Shown: in pieces, positions 39,635-49,604 of the stretch
Layout of the letters: each line of letters begins with the position of its first letter
How positions within the stretch are numbered: position 1 is the first letter of the stretch
Assembly: GCF_000315915.1 (NCBI RefSeq)
Contig: NC_020185.1
Span: 1,054,001-1,118,000, forward strand
Length of the DNA stretch: 64,000 nucleotides
Direction: 5' to 3'
Source of the DNA: Henningerozyma blattae CBS 6284
Lineage: Eukaryota; Ascomycota; Saccharomycetes; Saccharomycetales; Saccharomycetaceae
Made by a program: the position numbers and the translations under genes
Notes under the pieces: model-generated
Told to the model about the DNA's origin: nothing
The model's database searches: none
Seen by the model: the letters and a program-made list of their open reading frames with translations, nothing else

Positions 39635-40596
39635 TGTAATGACTTTTAAAAAATTTTAACTCCTCCTATTCACGTGAACAATCGTTGTGGATCACAAAAT
39701 TAACTTTATTCTATTCAATGCCACTATACCTTAATTTCTCTCAGCTTCTTATATTTGCAACAATGAACTCCAATTATTGTTTGCAGCAAATTTTTTCTTT
39801 TCAATTTTTTTCTGTTTTTTTTCTGTTATTTCCTATTCTTAATTTGGCCCAATAGTTTATGAATAATTCAATGGTGAAATTTTATATAAAATTAGCCTAG
39901 GTTGCGATGAGCTTATAATTTTTCAATATCCCGTTTCTCTCTTTTCTAAGATTTCCGGAAAGTTTAAAAAAAAATTTGAAAAAAATGACAAAAAGCGGAA
40001 AGTAATTGACGGATATTTTTGCAATGACTTTATGTGAAAAATATTTCAAAGTGTCTTACAAGAACAAGATATTTGAGACAATATTCAAATTTTTTTTGTT
40101 AGTTTAAGATTGTACGATGGTAGCATTACTCAAGTCAAACAGTTTACATTTCTGTCTATATCCCTTTTTGTATCGCAATATCTTAGCCTTTCAAGTGTAT
40201 ATAAAGTTTTATAGGAAAGCACATTCCCATTAGAAAAAAAAATCTAAGAGTGATGTGTAATATTTCAAAATAATTTAAATAATAATATTCCTTATTTTAT
40301 TGCTTTAACTCTTTTGTTTTGGTGTGATATTTTAATAGGTGTTTTCTCTTCAAAGTAAAAAGTAAAATCGATTCCCCGTAGAGGCATTTTTTGAAATGAA
40401 ATTGAAATTTCAAATTTGAAAATCAACAATAATAATAAATAGCAAAAATACATGAAGTATGTTGGGGAAATAAGAAGAAGAAAAAACTAATATTAGTAGG
40501 TTGCAACCGTATCCTTGGGAATTAATATAAGACAAGGTATAAGAGGTACTCTAAAATAGTGGTACAGAAACCAAATATCGAAATTAAGTTTGACCT
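39635..40596. other. Divergent VTS1/ERV46 promoter
   Basis: 962 bp with no gene. The palindrome TTCACGTGAA (39669-39678) is a CACGTG box 35 bp from the VTS1 ATG. From 39635 to 40145 no ATG occurs on the VTS1 strand. AT-rich tracts fill the ERV46 side. Confidence 0.55.
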
Positions 40597-41817
40597 ATGA
40601 GAAGTTCCACTCTTTTATCCCTAGACGCATTTTCCAGAACTGAAGAAGATGTTCGTGTTCGTACAAAGACAGGTGCTCTTATCACATTAGGATGTATGGG
40701 TATTACATTCTTACTATTACTAAATGAATGGCTTCGATTTGGTATTATTGAAACTAGGCCAGAATTGGTAATTGATAGGGAACGCCATTTAAAATTGGAT
40801 TTGGATTTGGATGTTACATTCCCCAATATGCCATGTGATTTGATTAATTTGGACTTAATGGATGATGCAGGAGAGATCCAATTGGATATTTTGAGTTCAG
40901 GTTTCACTAAGACAAGATTAGATTCTCGAGGAAATGAATTGGGTACTTTTGATTTCGACCTTTCCAAAGATATTTCAGAATATCCACCCGATGATGATAA
41001 ATATTGTGGTCCATGTTATGGTGCACTTGATCAGTCAAATAATAAAGATGATATGCCAATGGATGAAAAAGTATGTTGTCAAACTTGTGCAGATGTCCGT
41101 CAAGCTTATTTGAATGCAGGTTGGGCCTTTTTTGATGGTAAAGATATTGAGCAATGTGAAAGAGAAGGTTATGTGCAACGTATAAATGATCATTTGAATG
41201 AAGGCTGTAGAATTCAAGGGAATGCACGTTTGAATAGAATTCATGGTAACGTTCATTTTGCTCCAGGTTTAGCATTCCAAAACCGTAGAGGTCATTATCA
41301 TGACACTTCCTTATATGATAAAAAGACAGAATTGACTTTCAATCATATCATCAATCATTTAAGTTTTGGTAAGCATGTTAAACCAGGTATTGGTAGTAAG
41401 TTTTCAGCAGCTTCTGTATCTCCATTGGATGGTCATCAGATGATTTTAAATGATGATCCACACAATGTTCAATTTATTTATTTTGCTAAGATCGTTCCAA
41501 CAAGATATGAATATTTGGACAAGGATGTTATTGAAACTGCTCAATTCAGTACAACTACACATTCGAAGGCATTAAATAATTTGGCAGATGATAAAACTAC
41601 TCCCAAGCCAAGCCGTCGTAGTGGTACACCTGGTCTATATATCAATTATGAAATGTCGCCATTAAAAGTCATAAATAGAGAACAACACGTTCAAACATGG
41701 GTCTCATTCATATTGAATTGTTTAACCTCTATAGGTGGTGTTTTAGCCGTCGGTACGGTCATCGATAAAATATTTTATAGAGCACAGCGTACAATTCAAT
41801 CTACCAAGAAGAATTAA
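40597..41817 (+). CDS. ERV46: COPII vesicle protein Erv46
   Basis: Transmembrane cargo receptor cycling between ER and Golgi in a complex with Erv41, retrieving ER residents, 406 residues (S. cerevisiae 415). A short cytosolic N-terminus with LSLDAFSRTEEDVRVRT leads into membrane segment 1 (about residues 25-48). The large lumenal domain has paired cysteines in CGPCYGA and CCQTC, as in the redox-sensitive loop of Erv46. Membrane segment 2 lies near 366-393. The cytosolic tail ends RTIQSTKKN; its Lys residues fit COPI retrieval. It precedes CDC24 as YAL042W precedes YAL041W. Confidence 0.97.
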   Translation: MRSSTLLSLDAFSRTEEDVRVRTKTGALITLGCMGITFLLLLNEWLRFGIIETRPELVIDRERHLKLDLDLDVTFPNMPCDLINLDLMDDAGEIQLDILSSGFTKTRLDSRGNELGTFDFDLSKDISEYPPDDDKYCGPCYGALDQSNNKDDMPMDEKVCCQTCADVRQAYLNAGWAFFDGKDIEQCEREGYVQRINDHLNEGCRIQGNARLNRIHGNVHFAPGLAFQNRRGHYHDTSLYDKKTELTFNHIINHLSFGKHVKPGIGSKFSAASVSPLDGHQMILNDDPHNVQFIYFAKIVPTRYEYLDKDVIETAQFSTTTHSKALNNLADDKTTPKPSRRSGTPGLYINYEMSPLKVINREQHVQTWVSFILNCLTSIGGVLAVGTVIDKIFYRAQRTIQSTKKN

Positions 41818-42598
41818 AACGAAAAAAAAAAAGAACTAAGATTTATATATATATGTGTATATACATCTACATGCATATAAAATGATACTACAACATGTAC
41901 TATCTTTTTATTATATACTTCGTTAATTTACAAAATAAAAAATACCATTAGCTTAGTGTTTCATAAAATATCGGTTAAGAATATCGATAGAACTGAGGGT
42001 TTAGAAAAAGTATTGACACTAACTCAAGAGACATTATCTAAATATAAGTTTTATAATCTACAAATTCCTACTCCAAACAAACAAAGAATGTTGATTATAA
42101 ATCAAATGATGGGCCATTAATTCTTGTGATCACGTGATACATCACCTTACACGGCACAACTTTGTAATTTTCTAATGCTTAAGTATGCAAAAACAATTTT
42201 AGAAATCTAAAATACTGTCCCGGATAAATGAATCGAATAGTTAGTTATAAAGGGAAATTCACTAGTACTTGAAAAAGAATCTAAAATTATTTTGAGACGT
42301 ATATTATTATTCTTCATATTCAAGTCGTGGAAGTTTGTATCCTGAAGGAGGTTACATTCGAGAACTATATAAGAAAGGTTGATCTGATAAGTTACAGAGG
42401 TGAATTGGTGATTCTAGTGTTGGAAGAAAATAAAATCTTACTCAGCCATAAAAACAGAAATTCTTTTGAAGTTTCTACATATTAACAGGTCAAGTCATTC
42501 ACCGGATATATTCTTTATATGCTGCATTAATAATATTAATAATAATAATAATAATAACAGATAATTAACACGAATCAGACACCTTAAACGAATCATAG
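41818..42598. other. ERV46/CDC24 spacer
   Basis: 781 bp. The first part contains an ATG-less but coding-looking frame (41881-42120, separate entry). ATCACGTGAT, a perfect palindromic CACGTG box, is at 42129-42138. An (AAT)n run lies near 42535-42557, just before CDC24. Confidence 0.6.
41881..42120 (+). pseudogene. ATG-less coding-looking frame, possible gene relic
   Basis: A stop-free + frame of 79 codons ends at the TAA at about 42118-42120. The last 59 codons, from ACC at 41944, read as ordinary soluble protein (TISLVFHKISVKNIDRTEGL near the start, NLQIPTPNKQRM near the end) with codon use like nearby genes. There is no in-frame ATG before the final part, no clear 5' splice site or TACTAAC branch, and I do not recognise the product. 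It may be the decayed 3' end of a lost gene, a second exon, or chance. S. cerevisiae has no gene between ERV46 and CDC24. Confidence 0.35.
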
Positions 42599-44944
42599 AT
42601 GGTTCATCATTCACATAAGTCAAATATATCTCTACAAGGTCCTTCGAGATCACATACAGCACTTCCCAGTGCTATGAATTCAGCTGTAAATGCAGAAGAT
42701 TCCTTATATCATGTCTGTGATTTGACACGTCGTAGGCTGGGACATTTACCTCAATTACAACCTTATTTGAATTTAGCATACTCTTCAAGTGAATTGCTAA
42801 GTGAAAGGCAATCTCTATTCTTGTCACAGAAACAGCAACAGCATAAAACATCGGGCCACCATAGCGTCAATTCTGTTTCCTCGATTGATAATACCCCTAG
42901 TCATGCTGGAACAACCTCTACATTAAGATCGAGTGCAATATCAGGTAGTAGTCTAAATTCCTTAGATGGTGTCACTTATACTACGTCAAATTCAATTCCA
43001 AATAATGGTTCTCCAACTAATGGTAATAGTGAAGAAGCCCTATTAACTTACAGCATGGGTATTTTACCTATTTCTATGGATTGTGATCCTGTAACTCAAT
43101 TATCTCAATTATTCCAACAAGGTTCTCCATTATGCATTGTTTTCAATGCCGTTAAACCACAATATAAACTTCCAATCGTTTCATCTGATGATCTAAAGAT
43201 TTGTAAGAAATCCATATATGATTTCATATTAGGCTGTAAAGAACATTTTGCATTTACTGATGAAGAATTATTTACGATATCAGATGTATTTTCTAATACA
43301 ACTGGTCATTTAATAAAAGTCTTAGATGTTGTAAAAACATTATTGGATTCAGCACCTGAAATATTCCCATCTTTGGAAAGTGTCATAAAGGAAAGAGATC
43401 ATGAAGAAGAAGAATTGAAATTAAAACGTAGTACATCATCAAGTAACGAATATTTTAAAATTATGAGAGAATTTGTTCAAACAGAAAGAAAATATGTTCA
43501 TGATTTAGAAATCTTGGATGAATATAAACAACAACTGTTGGATAATAATATGATCACATCAGAGGAACTGTATATGTTATTCCCCAATTTATCAGAAGCA
43601 TTAGATTTCCAGAGAAGATTCCTCGTATCTATTGAGATTAATATATTAGCAGATCCATCAAGACAAAGATTAGGTGCGCTGTTCATGCATTCGAAGCCAT
43701 ATTTTAAACTGTATGAACCTTGGTCAATTAATCAGAATGCAACTATTGATTTTTTGACTGCAAACTTAGAGAAAATTAATGATGTTTCCTTTGTCATTGC
43801 AAATAAATTAGAATTGCAGTCATTTCTTTATAAACCTGTTCAAAGACTTTGTAGGTATCCTCTGTTATTAAAGGAACTATTAAATGCATGCCGAGCCCAG
43901 AGTAATAGTGTTAAAGAGTTAGAAATGGCTTTAGATATTGCTAAGAGTATTGCAAGAAGTATTAATGAGAATCAAAGACGTACAGAAAATCATGAAGTTG
44001 TCAAAAAATTATATAATAGAGTGGTTAATTGGAAAGGTTATAAAATCAGCAAATTTGGGGAATTATTATATTTTGATAAAGTTCAAATCTCAACAAGTAA
44101 TACATCTGAAGTTGAACGTGAATTTAATGTTTATCTTTTTGAAAAAATTATTATTTTATTTTCAGAAATATTTCAAAAGAAATCGAATTCATTAAGTTTA
44201 AAGACTAAAAAACATTTAAATACGGCCTCAAGTTTAAGTTTATCCACTACTCATACAAATTCAAGTCAAACTGGTAGCATTCATAGCGTTACTGAACCAA
44301 AATTAGATTTAAGGGGGAGAATCATGATTATTAATTTAAATTCTGTTAATCCGCAAAGTACACATTCATTAAGTATTACCTGGGAATCTCCAAAAGAACA
44401 GGGTAATTTTATATTAAAGTTCAAAAATGAAGAAATTAGAGATAATTGGTCTTCATGTCTAAAAGCACTTGTAAGAAGAGTTAGAAGTGAATCTTTTAGA
44501 AGTACTCGTAGTAGTAATGGATCCAATTTTTCATCATCACCAAATAAAGCTAGACACACACATAATAGTATTTCAAATATTTCTAGTCCCAAAAGTAAGC
44601 ATATATCCGATGTTTTACCAAAACATCGTTCATCACAATTAGAAAATGATTCAAGAGTAATTTCTGAAACCTATAAAAATTCTATACCAGAAGGATTTTT
44701 ATTAATAAGGATAGCATATAACGCAGATTTTTATTCTATTTTGATTGACATTAATTCATCAATTGATCATTTATTACAAAATATAAAGCGCAAATTAAAT
44801 CATGCGGGAGCAGTTACTAAGGTGAAATATCAAGATGAAGATGGTGATTACATCATGTTAGAATCTGATGAAGATTGGAATGTTGCCAAAGATATGTTAA
44901 AAGAAAATAATGAGCTTGTATTGAATGTCTGGGCATATTCATAA
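42599..44944 (+). CDS. CDC24: Cdc42 guanine-nucleotide exchange factor Cdc24
   Basis: Polarity-establishing RhoGEF, 781 residues (S. cerevisiae 854). A CH-like N-terminal domain covers about 150-270. The DH exchange domain lies at about 285-460, with the signature FVQTERKYVHDLEIL and KPVQRLCRYPLLLKELL. The PH domain spans about 475-620 (WKGYKISKFGELLYF to NWSSCLKALVRRV), with a long Ser/Asn-rich loop inserted. A C-terminal PB1 domain at about 695-781 (the PC motif includes YQDEDGDYIMLESDEDW) binds Bem1. The start ATG gives the usual short tail before ALPSAMNSA. Confidence 0.97.
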   Translation: MVHHSHKSNISLQGPSRSHTALPSAMNSAVNAEDSLYHVCDLTRRRLGHLPQLQPYLNLAYSSSELLSERQSLFLSQKQQQHKTSGHHSVNSVSSIDNTPSHAGTTSTLRSSAISGSSLNSLDGVTYTTSNSIPNNGSPTNGNSEEALLTYSMGILPISMDCDPVTQLSQLFQQGSPLCIVFNAVKPQYKLPIVSSDDLKICKKSIYDFILGCKEHFAFTDEELFTISDVFSNTTGHLIKVLDVVKTLLDSAPEIFPSLESVIKERDHEEEELKLKRSTSSSNEYFKIMREFVQTERKYVHDLEILDEYKQQLLDNNMITSEELYMLFPNLSEALDFQRRFLVSIEINILADPSRQRLGALFMHSKPYFKLYEPWSINQNATIDFLTANLEKINDVSFVIANKLELQSFLYKPVQRLCRYPLLLKELLNACRAQSNSVKELEMALDIAKSIARSINENQRRTENHEVVKKLYNRVVNWKGYKISKFGELLYFDKVQISTSNTSEVEREFNVYLFEKIIILFSEIFQKKSNSLSLKTKKHLNTASSLSLSTTHTNSSQTGSIHSVTEPKLDLRGRIMIINLNSVNPQSTHSLSITWESPKEQGNFILKFKNEEIRDNWSSCLKALVRRVRSESFRSTRSSNGSNFSSSPNKARHTHNSISNISSPKSKHISDVLPKHRSSQLENDSRVISETYKNSIPEGFLLIRIAYNADFYSILIDINSSIDHLLQNIKRKLNHAGAVTKVKYQDEDGDYIMLESDEDWNVAKDMLKENNELVLNVWAYS

Positions 44945-45461
44945 TTTTTCGTTTTCTTTATTTTTAATCTTATAATAAATTTTCTGCGTGTGCCATTTCA
45001 AATATAATTACACATCATTATCTCTGTTGTATTTTCTGTTTTTAAATTCATTTCAGTTTTTTTTCTTTTATTTCAACCTTTCGATTGCATGATTAATTTT
45101 TTTAATTAAAGACCTTATATATCATTTGTAATATACTTTTAACATTTTTCATTATAATATTTTGCGGCTTTTCAATACTTAATATTTTTTTTATTTATTA
45201 TTTTTGGTTTAAATAGGATTTTGACAAAAAATGAATTACATTAAATTTTTAATGTCTTGATTCCCAAACCTGATTTAGATAAATTTATGTTAGTTAATTT
45301 TTTTAAAGAATATATAAAACATGTAATAAAAAATACTAATACATTTTACTAGAAAGAACTGTCTATTAACTAATAATTAAATAATCATATCTTTAACCGG
45401 AATTTTAATAAACTAACATAAATAAAAATAAAAAACTAAATAAAAACCCAAAAACCCAATT
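44945..45461. terminator. Convergent CDC24/GDS1 3' region
   Basis: 517 bp of very AT-rich DNA with T-tracts, TATATA-type elements and no gene. HAP5, SNX3 and CIR2, expected in the VTS1-GDS1 interval of the ancestral block, are not here. Confidence 0.45.
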
Positions 45462-46793
45462 TTAATCAAAAAAATTATCCAAATCGTCCATTGTCAAAGA
45501 CTCTGGCGAATCAATATCTTCTGTAAGGAAACCCTCCCTTACAGTTTTCACCCAGGGGGTTAATAATAAACCATCAATGTATTCTGATTGAGTCGGTAGA
45601 ATAACTTCGACAGGCATTTGTGTGGAGATTACATTATGTATAGCAGAAACTGTTTCTGCAGTATTTTGTGAATTAGCTGGTTTATCTCTACTAACTAATT
45701 TTGATATTCTTGGAGCTGCAGCAGCAGCAGTAATATAAGGAGTTTGAGGTTGAGAAGTTTCACGAGAGGAAGCAGAATCTGAAGTTTGACTCTTTTTCCT
45801 TTTTTTTGCGGAATTATTATTACTACCACCTTCAAAATCTTGAGAAGTGCTACCTCTTTTAGAACCGTTACTATTGGTGATAGTTGTTGAAATAGAGATG
45901 GCATTTTTAGCTGGTGTCATATTAGCAGACACAGGAGATGTGGAATAAGGTATATTAAATTCTTGACGAATTTGAGGTCCTAAACCTAAAGTCTGCGAAA
46001 ATGAAGCTTGTTGATCTTGTTGTAAGTGCTGTTGTTGCTGCTGTTGCTGTAGTTGTGATTGATTATCGTTCTGTTGTTGATTTTGTTGATTCTTCTTTGA
46101 GTTTGAGCTTGAAGAGATTAAGGAAGTGGTAGAAGAATCATTTCTTTTCAATTGTTTAGCAGCAGCTAAAGCATGCTCTTTATAATCATCAGCTAAAATC
46201 CCACGATAAACATAAACCATTCTACGAGGGGTAGAGTCAGACCATTCTCTTGAAAGAGCATATTTCAAAGTCTTTTCCCCCTTTTCTAATTTTTTCACAT
46301 ATGCATTTAATTTTGCAGAAATCAAATTAGAGAGTTTTGTAGACAAGGTAGACATTTCTGGATGTTTTTCTAACAATAGATCACATAACTGCTTTACAGT
46401 CATACCTTGTTGGTTTGAATCTTGATCCCATAAAATATTAAAAACAGCAAATAAGACATCATCGTTTAAAGGAGCAGCCCTATCTAAAGGAGCCGGACGT
46501 TCACCTGTGACAGGTAGTAGTTTCGATATTTCCAAAGCAGGAGCCTCCTTCTCCTTCTTTGGCTTGGCCGTGGAAGAGGCGGAACTCGAAGAAGAATTCG
46601 TAACCGATGAATTCAAATTAGAATTTGAAGTCATATTGGAATCCGAACTTGAGGCAGCACTTGGAGTCGGCATTTCCTTATTGGTTATACCTAGAGATGT
46701 AGCGTTTGGTTGAAACACAGGAGAGGCGTTATTTAAAAGAACCTCGTGATCTGCAGTTGGTATTGGAAGTGGTCTGGAGTTAGCCAAGGCCAT
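45462..46793 (-). CDS. GDS1: Gds1-family winged-helix-like regulator
   Basis: Homologue of S. cerevisiae Gds1 (YOR355W), 443 residues (Sc 522). Its role is poorly defined; it is needed for growth on glycerol in some backgrounds and is thought to be nuclear. A conserved globular block at about residues 95-205 (APLNDDVLFAVFNILWDQD, LCDLLLEKHPEMS, LSREWSDSTPRRMVYVYRGIL) looks like a winged-helix domain. It is followed by long Gln- and Ser-rich low-complexity stretches. The acidic C-terminus with ESLTMDDLDNFFD resembles an activation domain. Position and orientation after CDC24 and before CIN1 fit YOR355W on the merged ancestral order. Confidence 0.9.
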   Translation of the reverse strand: MALANSRPLPIPTADHEVLLNNASPVFQPNATSLGITNKEMPTPSAASSSDSNMTSNSNLNSSVTNSSSSSASSTAKPKKEKEAPALEISKLLPVTGERPAPLDRAAPLNDDVLFAVFNILWDQDSNQQGMTVKQLCDLLLEKHPEMSTLSTKLSNLISAKLNAYVKKLEKGEKTLKYALSREWSDSTPRRMVYVYRGILADDYKEHALAAAKQLKRNDSSTTSLISSSSNSKKNQQNQQQNDNQSQLQQQQQQQHLQQDQQASFSQTLGLGPQIRQEFNIPYSTSPVSANMTPAKNAISISTTITNSNGSKRGSTSQDFEGGSNNNSAKKRKKSQTSDSASSRETSQPQTPYITAAAAAPRISKLVSRDKPANSQNTAETVSAIHNVISTQMPVEVILPTQSEYIDGLLLTPWVKTVREGFLTEDIDSPESLTMDDLDNFFD

Positions 46794-49604
46794 TTTACTA
46801 CTTACTGGATGTGTTTGAATGTTGGTGGTTTATTTGTTAATGGATTTGTATATTGTATCCGTAAATTGATAGTAACGAAACCGTATCAACTTTAAATATA
46901 TATAAGATGTATATATATTTGAATTTGGAATAACAATATTAATAATCGTTTTGTTTCTTTTTTTTCTCTTGAAAAAAAAAATAATATTAAAATAAATACC
47001 CGCTAGCAAGTCTAGGGAAATCCCTTAACGTGATTGGAAAGAGTTTATCAAACTAAGTCTTTTTTGAATAACAAAAAAATGACCTAAACAGAATAAAAAA
47101 TTTCCCAAATATTAAACTAAAATAGCCGCCAATAAATGTTCAAAAATGAATAAACAAATAAGGGATGTAAAAGAATAATGTTAAAATAACAAGTAACGAA
47201 AAATAACGGAGCAAAAGAAAAATTGCGTCAAATATAAACGGTTTTAAAACATGAAATAAGAAAACGATATTTATCCAGAAGGATTAAAACGAAATAGGTT
47301 CAGATGGAACTTTAATATATTTTTCCGAAATTTAAAGCTGTTGAAATTTCGGCTAAAAAGTTGCGTTGTTTCCGGTAAATTTCAAGGCGGAAAATTGTAA
47401 AAGCTAGCAAGAGACAAGATGATTCTAGAGGGAAGAAACACAAGCTACTAAGAAAAGGGTCCTATTCTTGTGGGAATCATGCCCAGACTACAAGGAGTTA
47501 TGGGGGCTAATTTTTGCCGCCGACAAGCATGTGCCACTTAGAAATGCGTGGCGGATCTAGAATTAGATCTACATGTAAAAACTAACTACACCCTTGCACC
47601 GTGGTGTACGGATGCGCAGTCTCACATGCAAATATATAAAAGTTAACTAATTAAATGATAGCCAGCGGTATCAATGATGATCAATTGTATTGATAGGATA
47701 ACATATGGTTGATTTAGTAGTACGTTTCAATGTGGTATTGGCGACGCCATGCTAAATTGTCTACACAAATTGACACAAACTTAAACGCTGGCAATCTTAT
47801 ATTGATAATGCTTTGCCCTACTTGCTGTAATTATATTCTTACTTCAATCCGACCTAGGATAGGCTACATGTTTACTCTTGCTTGCATCAGATCTAGGCTA
47901 TTGGCTCGTTTATTATTGACTATATCCAATCCAGGGTATTTGTTCGTAATATCCATTCATTTATTCTTGTTTATCAATCATATCATCTCACGTTGACCCG
48001 TTATAATAAAAGTTGTAGTCACATACACAACAGCTCACCGGCGAATAACAATCCCATATTCATAATACCGTTCCATTATTAATCTCTTGTCATAATTTGG
48101 AAATGAAGGCATTTCAATACGCCAACGCCCGTTCTTTTAAACGGTGTATATCAATCCTATCCCTTTGTCATGCATCATGAATATCGTTCATATGGAACAC
48201 GTCATCTTATTTGAAAAAATATAGGGTACAATTGAAATACATAAACATGATTTTGAATTAAGGTAACGTATGGTAGCTAAGGCAAAATCAAAAACAGACT
48301 ATAGTAAATACAACAAGTCAACAACAAAAATATTATAGGGTAACTCATATTTTCTAGTACCTACTAAGTACCAGGTAGTCAGAATTTTGCCCTAACATAA
48401 ACACCAACACAAAGGCTTAGTCCCGAGTAAAAAAGACCATTCAAGATGAAGGCTCATTGAAGGCTAATCAGAGGCTCATCAACCACGAGCCATCGGCTGC
48501 TGTTTAGGGCGTTGCCTAGTGTGTCGCCAACGTGTTACATTGAGCCCGTCGACTCCGTTAATCACACCGTTTCCTGTTCTTGACATAAGCAAGATACCTC
48601 GACTCGATAATGACGTTGGGGCAAAATGATCACCGCTACTACCATCCAATATTGCCCACCCTCATCCCTCAGTACACTCTTCTCTTCGAGCATCGTTTAC
48701 CCAAACGTGAACATCGACATCAATTAGCAATTCCATTGTTACTGACAGCGTCATCACAAAGAACATGCTTACACTATTATTTCGAGGTCCATCATTGACT
48801 TGCTGGTATTTATACCAGGTATTTGAGACCACTTGTCCAGCACATGTTACAGTCTTCACTTTCTGACATTGTCAATCTTTTTCTACTCACTCAACAAGTT
48901 AGGACCATATATATAATCCTCAAATCTCCTCGAAATTGCCCAACTAGTATTGAAACTTTTTCATTCATTGGCTTGCCCATTCTTCTAGCCTAACAAAACG
49001 CGTGATGTTTATTTAATTCCGATGAGCTCGGCAAACGCGGTGAAAAAAAAAAATGCAGCTCGATGCGAAATTGAAAAATTCGGCCCGATTAGGATATGTC
49101 CTGGAATTAAAAAGTATACCATTTTGTTAGGTCAACTTTGATGGAATGAAATAGGAATCTGCCCTAGATATTTCCAACTGTATTATATACCCTCGATAAG
49201 ATTTGGTGGTTTATTGCTGAATTGCGCGTATTAGCCAACAAGGACAGTATCTGGTCCTGTATTGAGGCTTGATGAAAGAATTTGTTAGGTCTGATTGGGT
49301 TGAAATATGCGAAGTTTTTTTTTAATTAGAAATGCAAAATATACACGAATGTACAAATATATAGTTATAGAAAGTTTATTTAAATGAGTCGTTGAGTGAA
49401 GGAGTGATTAGGTGAAGGTGATATAGGAAAGACTTTGATTAAGTAAAGGGTTTTTCTTTATTTTCCTCAAAAGCTTGTTGTTAATCTATTGAGCAACGCC
49501 ATTTTATTTTGGTTTATTTACGAAAGGGATATGTCTTTGTCGTCATACTTTTTGAGGCACATGAAACAAAAAAAGTAATGATGTAGTCGTGTCATGCCTT
49601 GTGT
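46794..49604. other. Large gene-free spacer downstream of CLN3
   Basis: 2.8 kb between the GDS1 start and the CLN3 stop. No convincing gene or RNA. About 455 bp next to GDS1 lack any ATG on the GDS1 strand, indicating a long leader. The middle (about 47.5-49.3 kb) is less AT-rich than the other spacers and has only short frames (47730-47996, 48610-48798) without recognisable products. This is within the slot where MSC6, SOG2 and TFB6 stood in the ancestral order, so relics are possible. Confidence 0.55.
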
